Part shown: positions 5,659 to 12,271 of the stretch, piece by piece
How positions within the stretch are numbered: position 1 is the stretch's first letter
Layout: each line of letters begins with the position of its first letter
Source of the DNA: Candidatus Woesearchaeota archaeon
Lineage (GTDB): Archaea > Nanobdellota > Nanobdellia > Woesearchaeales > DSVV01
NCBI GenBank assembly: GCA_023267795.1
Contig: JAHFMP010000002.1
Span: forward strand, 1 to 21,135
Direction of reading: 5' to 3'
Length of the DNA: 21,135 nt
Translations under genes and position numbers: made by a program
Notes under the pieces: generated by a model
Told to the model about the DNA's origin: nothing
Databases searched by the model: none
The model's input: the letters and a program-made list of their open reading frames with translations, nothing else

Positions 5659-6570
5659 ATGGTAAAAAAGAAAGAAGATAAAAAACAAGAAGAAGAAATG
5701 AAACAAGAAGAAGAAATGAAACACGAAGTAGTAAAAGAAGAAATTGAATCTGAGGTAGAACCCACATCAATAGCAGCTTCACCAGATGAAGTAAACATAC
5801 TATCAGAAACAGAGATCAAAGAAGTGGAAAAGGAGAAAAAGCCTGCACAAAAAACAAATATTGAAGCATGGATTCCCAAAACAGAGATAGGAAAAAAAGT
5901 CAAGTCAGGACAACTAACATCAATAGATGATATTCTTGACAGTGGAAGAGGAATTTTAGAGTATCAAATTGTTGATGCTTTATTTCCTGTATTAGAAAGT
6001 GATTTGCTTATGATTGGCCAGTCAAAGGGAAAATTTGGCGGTGGCAAAAGAAGGGCGTTTCGGCAAACTCAGAAAAAAACAAAGGAAGGGAATAAACCAA
6101 AGTTTACAACCTATGCTGTTATTGGAAACAAAGATGGATTTGTCGGTCTTGGTTCTGGAAAGGCAAAAGAAACAGTTCCTGCACGGGAAAAAGCGTTTAG
6201 AAATGCAAAACTTAACGTATTTAAAATAGTCAGAGGCTGTGGATCATGGGAATGCAACTGTAAAACACCGCATTCCATTCCTTATAAAGTACAGGCAAAA
6301 TGCGGATCAGTTAAACTAACATTAATGCCTGCACCAAAAGGAACTGGATTGTGCATTGAGAAAGAATGTGCAAAAATATTACATCTTGCTGGAATAAAAG
6401 ATGTATGGTCTAAAATTATTGGACAATCCAACACAAAAATGAATACTATTAAAGCATGTGAAATGGCATTGAAAAATCTTATGGCAACAAGGATAACTGT
6501 TGAAACAAAAGAAAAACTCAGTGTCTTGCAAGGAAGTGCTGCATTAAAAGCTGCTGAAGCAATGGAATAA
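5659..6570 (+). CDS. rps5: 30S ribosomal protein uS5 with acidic N-terminal extension
   Basis: From about residue 68 this is archaeal uS5: W-I-P-K-T-E-I-G-K-K-V-K-S-G, the G-K-F-G-G-G-K-R-R double-stranded-RNA-binding-like block, G-D/N-K-D-G-F-V-G-L-G-S-G-K-A-K-E, the R-G-C-G-S-W-E-C-x-C segment and M-P-A-P-K-G-T-G-L. uS5 shapes the mRNA entry tunnel and decoding fidelity. The protein is 303 residues against roughly 210-240 usual; the first ~67 are glutamate/lysine-rich and contain a duplicated K-Q-E-E-E-M unit. A TTG at 5650 overlapping the uL18 stop is possible, but ATG 5659 is preferred. Confidence 0.94.
   Translation: MVKKKEDKKQEEEMKQEEEMKHEVVKEEIESEVEPTSIAASPDEVNILSETEIKEVEKEKKPAQKTNIEAWIPKTEIGKKVKSGQLTSIDDILDSGRGILEYQIVDALFPVLESDLLMIGQSKGKFGGGKRRAFRQTQKKTKEGNKPKFTTYAVIGNKDGFVGLGSGKAKETVPAREKAFRNAKLNVFKIVRGCGSWECNCKTPHSIPYKVQAKCGSVKLTLMPAPKGTGLCIEKECAKILHLAGIKDVWSKIIGQSNTKMNTIKACEMALKNLMATRITVETKEKLSVLQGSAALKAAEAME
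5683..5718 (+). repeat. Perfect 18-bp tandem repeat in the uS5 extension
   Basis: AAACAAGAAGAAGAAATG occurs twice in direct succession (5683-5700 and 5701-5718) without differences, encoding K-Q-E-E-E-M twice in frame; a degenerate third unit (K-H-E-V-V-K) follows. It lies in the acidic N-terminal extension ahead of the conserved uS5 domain and points to growth of that extension by slippage. Confidence 0.9.
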
Positions 6571-6592
6571 AAAATAATAAAAAGGACAAAAA

Positions 6593-7042
6593 ATGGCTGA
6601 AAAAGAGATATTGAAGAAACTGCTTGTTGTGAGGGTAAGAGGAAGAGTCCGTTTATTAACAGGGATTAAAAATACAATGGATATGCTTCGCTTATACAAA
6701 ACAAATTATTGTGTTGTGCTTGATAATAATCTCATAAATAAAGGAATGATTCAAAAAGCAAAGGACTACCTTACATGGGGAGAAGTAGATACAACACTTA
6801 TAGAAGAGCTGTTTGCAAAGAGAGGAACAGAGTATACTGGTCCGCTAACAGATTCAAAAAAAAAAATTGAATACAAAAGCAGATATGTTGAACACAAAGG
6901 AAAAAAATATAATAAATTTTTCAAACTCAATCCTCCTCGAGGAGGCTATGGAAGAAAAGGAATTAAGACTTCATTTAATCTTGGAGGAGCAGTAGGGAAT
7001 AGGGGAGAGAAAATCAATGATATTGTCAGAAGAATGATGTGA
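6593..7042 (+). CDS. rpl30: 50S ribosomal protein uL30
   Basis: The 149-residue product is the long archaeal/eukaryal form of uL30 (bacterial ones are about 60). It starts with the L-V-V-R-V-R-G-R-V block, continues with T-M-D-M-L-R-L-Y-K-T-N-Y-C-V-V-L-D, and has the central D-Y-L-T-W-G-E-V-D segment (about residues 57-65) and the C-terminal F-K-L-N-P-P-R-G-G-Y-G-R-K-G-I-K motif. AGGA at 6581-6584 can act as ribosome site. uL15 follows 11 nt downstream. Confidence 0.95.
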   Translation: MAEKEILKKLLVVRVRGRVRLLTGIKNTMDMLRLYKTNYCVVLDNNLINKGMIQKAKDYLTWGEVDTTLIEELFAKRGTEYTGPLTDSKKKIEYKSRYVEHKGKKYNKFFKLNPPRGGYGRKGIKTSFNLGGAVGNRGEKINDIVRRMM

Positions 7043-7053
7043 AGCTGATCGCA

Positions 7054-7527
7054 ATGGCAACAAAACGAAAAAAGAATAGCAGACAACGTGGTTCCAAAAC
7101 CCATGGTTGGGGTGCAATGAAGAAGCACAGAGGAAGTGGAAATAGAGGAGGCAGAGGAAATGCAGGAACTGGAAAGAGATCCGACTGTAAAAAACCATCT
7201 GTCTGGGCATTGGAACATTTCTACGGCAAGCATGGCTTTACTACTGTTGGAGGCATAAAAAAAATCACTGTATGTAATATTGAAATGCTTGAGCAGAAAT
7301 ACCACAAACTACTTAAAGATGGCATCATGAAAAAAGAGAATGAAATATGTACTATTGATTTGCAAACACTCAATATTGGTAAGTTATTAAGTAAAGGCCA
7401 CCCAACAAAAAAATGGAATATTACAGTAAGACAAGCATCGTCAAATGCAGTAGAAAAAATAAAAGAAAAGGGTGGTCAAATCACTCAAACAGAGGAACAC
7501 CATGGCATTCAAGGACATTCTACTTAA
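7054..7527 (+). CDS. rpl15: 50S ribosomal protein uL15
   Basis: The 157-residue protein is archaeal uL15. The basic N-terminus has the family signature R-G-S-K-T-H-G-W-G-x-x-K-K-H-R-G-S-G-N-R-G-G-R-G-N-A-G-T-G-K (about residues 12-41), which threads through 23S rRNA, followed by the globular domain with T-V-G-G and a final K-G-G-Q-I region. A GTG at 7039 in frame would add five residues, but ATG 7054 matches the family start M-A-T-K-R-K-K. Its last 26 nt overlap the secY start in another frame, so uL15 and SecY are probably translationally coupled. Confidence 0.94.
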   Translation: MATKRKKNSRQRGSKTHGWGAMKKHRGSGNRGGRGNAGTGKRSDCKKPSVWALEHFYGKHGFTTVGGIKKITVCNIEMLEQKYHKLLKDGIMKKENEICTIDLQTLNIGKLLSKGHPTKKWNITVRQASSNAVEKIKEKGGQITQTEEHHGIQGHST

Positions 7528-8977
7528 TCTTCCTGAAGTAGCAGGTCCGACACAAAAGAAACTTGGCTTTCAGGAAAAGCTCAAATGGACTCTTCTTATT
7601 CTTGTCTTATTTTTTATTATGGGGATTATTCCATTGTTTGGATTAGGAGATAATGCGTTAGCACAGTTTGAATATCTTTCTATTATATTAGGAGCAGAAT
7701 TTGGGTCAATTATTTCATTAGGTATTGGTCCATTAGTCACTTCCTCTATTGTAATTCAGCTATTGAATGGAGCAGGAATTCTTAATTTTGATCTTAAAAG
7801 CTCTGATGGAAAACGATTATTTCAGGGAACACAAAAACTTGCAAGTATTTTTTTTATAATTTTTGAAGCTGTAATTTATGTAGTAATGGGTGGTCTTTCG
7901 CCAGGAGCATATTTTAATCCAGCAACACAACAATTTACTGCACAGGCTGTTGCAGGAACAACAGTTGTGCTTGCAACAGGAATTATTCTGACATTAAAAT
8001 TTTTATTGATATTCCAGCTTTTTCTTGGTGGCCTTATGATTATGTTGATGGATGAAATAATCAGCAAATGGGGCTTTGGATCCGGGATAAGCATATTTAT
8101 TGTTGCCGGTGTTTCCAAATCATTATTTGTCAGAGCATTTAGTTGGGTATCCGGACCTGGAAGCGTAAGTGGAGAATTCACATATTCTTCTGGAAAAATT
8201 CCACAATTTTTTCAGGCACTGTACAATGGCGATCCACAAACAGCAATTACTGCTGCAGCATTAGTAGGAACAACAATCATTATTTTTGGTATGGCTGTTT
8301 ATCTTCAAAGTATGAAAATTGAAATTCCTCTTTCCTTTGGTAGAATTAGAGGGCATGGCATTCGCTGGCCATTAAGTTTTACCTATGCAAGCAACATTCC
8401 GGTTATTTTAATTAGTGCATTGCTTGCAAACTTACAACTCTGGGCAAGACTTTTGCAAAATTGGGGTCATCCGTTTCTTGGAACACTCACAGCCTCAGGA
8501 GCACCTGCTTCTGGAATAATATCATGGATTGCGAGCCCTGGAGGAGCAAATGGAATGGTGGGGTTACTTTTAACCCAAGGAACCCTGTTCATTGGAATAA
8601 GGCCATATTTTCAGGCAATAGTATACATGTGTGTCATTATTTCAGGTTCAATTGTTTTCTCATACTTTTGGGTGCAAACAGCAGGAATGGATGCAAAGAG
8701 TCAGGCAAAAAATATGATTTCTTCTGGGTTGCAGATTCCGGGTTTTAGAAAAGATGAACGAATTTTGGAAAGATTATTGGAACGATATATTACTCCGTTA
8801 ACAATTATGGGTGGTGCAGCTGTTGGCTTATTAGCTTCTGTAGCAGATGTTCTTGGTGCACTAACACAAGGAACCTCACTTTTGCTCAGTGTCATGATTG
8901 TCTATAAATTATACGAAGAAATTGCGAAGGAGCATATGATGGATATGCATCCTGCATTGCGAAAAATAATGGAATAG
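7502..8977 (+). CDS. secY: Protein translocase subunit SecY (Sec61 alpha)
   Basis: The 491-residue product is the channel-forming subunit of the SecYE-beta translocon in the cytoplasmic membrane, with about ten hydrophobic spans. The start at ATG 7502 gives the archaeal N-terminus (L-P-E-V-x-x-P, then K-L-x-F-x-E-K-L-K-W-T). S-I-I-S-L-G-I-G-P-L-V-T-S-S-I-V-I-Q-L-L in the plug/TM2 region, the F-G-S/F-G-x-G-I-S motif near residue 193, and the P-L-S-F-G-R-I-R-G cytosolic loop near 280 are typical. GAGG (7492-7495) is the ribosome site, inside uL15. A late G-M-D-A-K-S-Q-A-K segment and the C-terminal E-R-L-L-E-R-Y-I-T-P-L-T block also match. Confidence 0.96.
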   Translation: MAFKDILLNLPEVAGPTQKKLGFQEKLKWTLLILVLFFIMGIIPLFGLGDNALAQFEYLSIILGAEFGSIISLGIGPLVTSSIVIQLLNGAGILNFDLKSSDGKRLFQGTQKLASIFFIIFEAVIYVVMGGLSPGAYFNPATQQFTAQAVAGTTVVLATGIILTLKFLLIFQLFLGGLMIMLMDEIISKWGFGSGISIFIVAGVSKSLFVRAFSWVSGPGSVSGEFTYSSGKIPQFFQALYNGDPQTAITAAALVGTTIIIFGMAVYLQSMKIEIPLSFGRIRGHGIRWPLSFTYASNIPVILISALLANLQLWARLLQNWGHPFLGTLTASGAPASGIISWIASPGGANGMVGLLLTQGTLFIGIRPYFQAIVYMCVIISGSIVFSYFWVQTAGMDAKSQAKNMISSGLQIPGFRKDERILERLLERYITPLTIMGGAAVGLLASVADVLGALTQGTSLLLSVMIVYKLYEEIAKEHMMDMHPALRKIME

Positions 8978-8984
8978 TGAAACT

Positions 8985-9746
8985 ATGATTTTTGATTTCC
9001 TGCTACAAATGCATCCAACTGTTCTTATCCTTCTTATAGGAATTTTTGTTTCAGTAATAATGGTATTTGCCTACAAATATATGACTGATCAAAGTTTGAT
9101 GAAGCAACTGAAAAGCGAAATTAAAGAACTGCAAACTGAAATGAAAGAGCTTCGGAATAATCCTACCAGGATGTCAGAAGTCAATAAACGAGCAATGGAA
9201 ACAAATATGAAATATATGATGCATTCAATGAAGCCGACATTGGTCACTTTTATTCCAGTAATCCTTATTTTTGGCTGGTTGAATAGTCATATTGCATATA
9301 ATCCTCTGATTGTTGGAGAAGAGTTTAGTGTGGAATTAGAATTCTATGATGGAATGACTGGAAAAATTATTCCAAGTTTTCCAGAAGGAATAACACTAAT
9401 AAATGGGGAAGAATATGTAATAAAAGACAATAAAATAAGATTGGTGTATAAAGGAGAGGTCGCAGGAGAATATACTCTTCAATATGCATTACAAAATGAT
9501 GCAGGAGAAATACTAAAAACATGGGAGAATAAAGTAATTATCACAGCAAAGGGGAGTAGAAAATATGCAGGCCCTATTTTCACAATAAAAGATGACATCC
9601 TCAAAACAATAAAAGTAAGTAATGAAAAATTTCATCCTTTTGGTACTTTTCAGCTCTTTGGTTGGTATCCAGGATGGATAGCATTGTACATTATTATTTC
9701 TCTTGTTTGCAGCTTAAGTTTGCGAAAATGGCTAAATATTTACTGA
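8985..9746 (+). CDS. DUF106 membrane protein (EMC3/TMCO1/YidC-like) with large insert
   Basis: The 253-residue protein has a hydrophobic span near residues 9-30, a charged coiled-coil-like segment (about 37-60), an M-K-Y-M-M-H-S-M-K-P stretch leading to a second span (about 82-100), and a third span at 226-247. This is the topology of archaeal DUF106, relatives of EMC3, TMCO1 and YidC that act as membrane-protein insertases; the gene is often found next to secY in archaea. Unusually, about 115 residues (100-215) lie between spans 2 and 3; they look beta-rich and Ig-like (V-I-K-D-N-K-I-R-L-V-Y-K-G-E). GTGA sits 4 nt from the ATG. The function of the insert is unknown. Confidence 0.75.
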   Translation: MIFDFLLQMHPTVLILLIGIFVSVIMVFAYKYMTDQSLMKQLKSEIKELQTEMKELRNNPTRMSEVNKRAMETNMKYMMHSMKPTLVTFIPVILIFGWLNSHIAYNPLIVGEEFSVELEFYDGMTGKIIPSFPEGITLINGEEYVIKDNKIRLVYKGEVAGEYTLQYALQNDAGEILKTWENKVIITAKGSRKYAGPIFTIKDDILKTIKVSNEKFHPFGTFQLFGWYPGWIALYIIISLVCSLSLRKWLNIY

Positions 9747-9757
9747 ACAAAGTAATA

Positions 9758-9765
9758 TTTATAAA
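9758..9765 (+). promoter_or_regulatory. TATA box for eL34/eL14
   Basis: TTTATAAA at 9758-9765 matches the archaeal TATA box and predicts a start site near 9787, leaving a short 5' leader with AGGGG (9803-9807) 8 nt before the eL34 ATG. GAACAA (9745-9750) and TTGTTC (9773-9778) flank the box as a 6-bp inverted repeat and could be an operator, but such a short repeat may be chance. Confidence 0.55.
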
Positions 9766-9815
9766 CAAACTCTTGTTCCAAAGAGAAAGATAAATGTAGT
9801 ACAGGGGAAAATAAA

Positions 9816-10097
9816 ATGGTAGCGCCACGATATAGATCACGGTCAAAGCGACGAGTTTATGTTAGAACACCTGGTAGTATAACAAAAATTCAATACAGAG
9901 CACGAAATCCAAAGCTTGGAACATGTCCTGTGACAGGACAAACATTGAAAGGAGTTCCGCGTGCCTCTACAGTAAAAATGCGAACACTTGCAAAAACCAA
10001 AAAACGACCACAGAGACCGTATGGTGGTGTTTTATCCAGCAAAGCAATGAGACGTGTTGTTATTAATGAAGCGCGCGCTTTATCGCAGTTAGAATAA
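9816..10097 (+). CDS. rpl34e: 50S ribosomal protein eL34, zinc cysteines largely lost
   Basis: The 93-residue protein begins P-R-Y-R-S-R-S-K-R-R-V-Y-V-R-T-P-G, the eL34 signature, and continues with L-K-G-V-P-R and K-R-P-Q-R-P-Y-G-G-V-L (about residues 70-80). Most archaeal eL34 proteins have two CxxC pairs that bind zinc. Here the first position reads C-P-V-T-G and the second pair is replaced by S-S-K-A, so only one cysteine is left and zinc binding is unlikely. It has its own TATA box after the DUF106 gene. The stop TAA is the first triplet of a palindrome. Confidence 0.92.
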   Translation: MVAPRYRSRSKRRVYVRTPGSITKIQYRARNPKLGTCPVTGQTLKGVPRASTVKMRTLAKTKKRPQRPYGGVLSSKAMRRVVINEARALSQLE

Positions 10098-10132
10098 AAT
10101 CCTAACATTCACTTCGTTCATGAAGGATTTTA
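10095..10132. repeat. Palindrome starting on the eL34 stop codon
   Basis: TAAAATCCT (10095-10103) and AGGATTTTA (10124-10132) form a perfect 9-bp inverted repeat; CAT and ATG pair further in, around a CACTTCGTT core. The first three bases are the eL34 stop. Downstream sequence is A-rich rather than T-rich. Same plan as the elements at 3906 and 12230. Confidence 0.75.
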
Positions 10133-10168
10133 GAAAAAATTATATTAAGACAAGAGAAAGATGAAAAT

Positions 10169-10486
10169 ATGGGAATATTTGAAGTAGGAAGAGTCTGCAT
10201 GAAAATAGCAGGCAGAGATGCAGGAAAGAAATGTGTTGTAGTAGAAGTCATAGACAGCAAAACAGTTCTTATTGATGGCGAAACACGGAGAAGAAAATGT
10301 AATATTGCACATCTTGAGCCTTTGGAGTTGTCTTTTGATATTGAATCTGGTGCTGATAATACAACTGTTGTCAAAGCTTTGAAAGAACAAGGTATTATTT
10401 GTAATGAGAAGAAAGCATCACAGAAGCAGGAAAAGCCACGACCAAAGAAAGAGAAAGTTGTGAAGAAAAAAGCAGCTGCAAAATAA
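10169..10486 (+). CDS. rpl14e: 50S ribosomal protein eL14
   Basis: The 105-residue product is archaeal eL14. It starts F-E-V-G-R-V-C-M-K-I-A-G-R-D-A-G-K-K-C-V-V-V, a KOW-type SH3 barrel, then D-S-K-T-V-L-I-D-G, R-R-R-K-C-N-I-A-H-L-E-P-L and a lysine-rich tail (the last ~25 residues). It lies on the large-subunit surface near the intersubunit bridges. It is the last gene of the + strand block and converges on pheT with 21 nt between the two stops; no clear terminator is visible there. In many archaea cmk and truB are nearby; they are absent here. Confidence 0.93.
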   Translation: MGIFEVGRVCMKIAGRDAGKKCVVVEVIDSKTVLIDGETRRRKCNIAHLEPLELSFDIESGADNTTVVKALKEQGIICNEKKASQKQEKPRPKKEKVVKKKAAAK

Positions 10487-10507
10487 GGAAAGATAAAAAA
10501 GTGAAAA

Positions 10508-12190
10508 CTATTTCTGCTTATCATGCAAGAATTTCCACAACTCTGTCAAATTCAATTCCAGTGCTGCAACAGGCATTTTCAACCCAAAATTCTGTAATAC
10601 TTCTGGATATACTTCACCAACATATGCAATCTTTACATCAGTATCTTTATTTGTTTCTTTACCTTTTAGAATAACTCCTCCTACTCTCCCTGGTAAAAAA
10701 CAGCCAAGTTCTTCATCAACAACAGCATAAGCAACTTCCAACATACGCAGAATATAATCCAACACTTGCCGTGCTTCAGTAAAACCTGCTTTTTGATGAC
10801 TGAAAACAACGCAAAGTCGAACAGATTCTTCTCCAAGAGTATGTTTTTCATCATCTTTCGTGAAAACTGTACCTATTTCAAAAATTTTTTGAGGATATTC
10901 ATAATTATTGTTGTGGTGCAAAGTTTGCAACAAACATGGCAGCAACCACGATCGTAAAGAATTATAATCCATACTTATAGCATCAACAATTTCGAGAACC
11001 TTATGAGGAACACGCATGTTTGTTGTTTGCATATTTTTGTCAATGAGATGAAAATTCGAAACTTCCATCATTTGCAATCCAATAAGAAGCTGAGCTATCT
11101 TTTCCTTAAAACTTTCAAAAGGATCTTCCTGCGCAATAGTCGCAACATACGGAATTTGCTCTTCAAAATTTTCATACCCATAAGCAATGGCAATGTCTTC
11201 TACAATATCTCTCTGATGCAAAATATCTGCCCTATATGCTGGTATAAGAACGCTATTTTCTGTAAGACCATATCCCATTTTTTCCACATATTTTTTTGCA
11301 TCTGTTTTATTCATTTCCAATCCAAGTATTTTGTTGATATATTCCAAATGAATTTCAATTTTTTTAGGAGTAAGATCAGGTGTTATCATTTTTTTATTTG
11401 AATACTCCATCTCAATGCTGTAAATTTCTCCTCCCATGTCTGCAAGCATTGTCACAATAATATTTAATGCAATCATCACATTGTTCAAATCAATTCCAGA
11501 ACATTCAATAAAAACCTCTTTTGTATCAATGTCCACTTTTCCAGTATCTTGAGAATTTGTAAAAGGAAGCATACTCAACACATTTCCAGCAGCGTCTATA
11601 AAAAAAGGATATTTTTTCCATGTTTCTGTCAGATGCTTGTATTCTTTTCCCATCGGATGAATGAGAGGAATATCAGAAGCGATAATACTTTGCTCAAAGC
11701 CAAGCGGTTTGAATTTAATTTTTTTAGGATCTTTTGCAATATATGTAACAGGAAACTGAATAAAATTCAACGGATAAATTCCATATGCAGATTTTTTTCT
11801 ATTTCTACCGTGAGTTGTTGCAAGTTTTTCCTGCACATACATGATTTCCTGAATTTGTTCGTCACTAAAAACCAAATTCTTGACAATTGCACATGCAGTA
11901 TATGGTCGCATAGTCACAGAACTATCAACAATCACTGTATATCCACTTTTTTTGAGACTATATTCCTGCAAACCTGTTTTAATACCTAAAAAAGAGCGCA
12001 TTGCGCGTGCAAATCCCTGTACACTGAGCATATCTGGTCTGTTTGGAAAAACTTCCACAATAATCTCTTTGTCATCAATACTTTCAAGATCAGTGCCTAT
12101 CATGGCAATGCGTTCTTTCATCTCTGCAACTGACAATTTTTTTCCGACAAGTGTTTCAAAAACGTGTCTGTTAAGGGTGACTGTTGGCAT
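10508..12190 (-). CDS. pheT: Phenylalanyl-tRNA synthetase beta subunit, archaeal type
   Basis: The 560-residue product is the beta subunit of the heterotetrameric PheRS. It starts M-P-T-V-T-L as archaeal PheT does, without the bacterial EMAP-like domain. Seen in order: the N-terminal domain with E-V-F-P-N-R-P-D-M-L-S-V-Q-G (about residues 46-59), the B3/B4 editing region (about 80-270), the B5 DNA-binding-like domain (about 270-345, ending near P-A-Y-R-A-D-I-L-H-x-x-D-I-V-E-D-I-A-I-A-Y-G), and a degenerate class II core with N-S-L-R-S-W-L-L-P and F-E-I-G-T-V-F near 405-440. It follows pheS on the same strand with 78 nt between them, filled partly by a palindrome. Confidence 0.95.
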   Translation of the reverse strand: MPTVTLNRHVFETLVGKKLSVAEMKERIAMIGTDLESIDDKEIIVEVFPNRPDMLSVQGFARAMRSFLGIKTGLQEYSLKKSGYTVIVDSSVTMRPYTACAIVKNLVFSDEQIQEIMYVQEKLATTHGRNRKKSAYGIYPLNFIQFPVTYIAKDPKKIKFKPLGFEQSIIASDIPLIHPMGKEYKHLTETWKKYPFFIDAAGNVLSMLPFTNSQDTGKVDIDTKEVFIECSGIDLNNVMIALNIIVTMLADMGGEIYSIEMEYSNKKMITPDLTPKKIEIHLEYINKILGLEMNKTDAKKYVEKMGYGLTENSVLIPAYRADILHQRDIVEDIAIAYGYENFEEQIPYVATIAQEDPFESFKEKIAQLLIGLQMMEVSNFHLIDKNMQTTNMRVPHKVLEIVDAISMDYNSLRSWLLPCLLQTLHHNNNYEYPQKIFEIGTVFTKDDEKHTLGEESVRLCVVFSHQKAGFTEARQVLDYILRMLEVAYAVVDEELGCFLPGRVGGVILKGKETNKDTDVKIAYVGEVYPEVLQNFGLKMPVAALELNLTELWKFLHDKQK

Positions 12191-12229
12191 TGTATTTGTT
12201 TTTACTCTTTTTTGTTTTTTTCATTTCAC

Positions 12230-12271
12230 TAAAATTCTCCATTAGCACGAAGTGCGAATGTGAGAATTTTA
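12230..12271. repeat. Palindrome starting on the pheS stop codon
   Basis: TAAAATTCTC (12230-12239) and GAGAATTTTA (12262-12271) form a 10-bp perfect inverted repeat; inside, CATTAGCAC and GTGCGAATG pair with one mismatch around a GAA loop, giving a nearly continuous ~19-bp stem. Read on the - strand, its first three bases (12271-12269) are the TAA of pheS. No T-run follows on the - strand. It lies between pheS and pheT. Confidence 0.8.
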
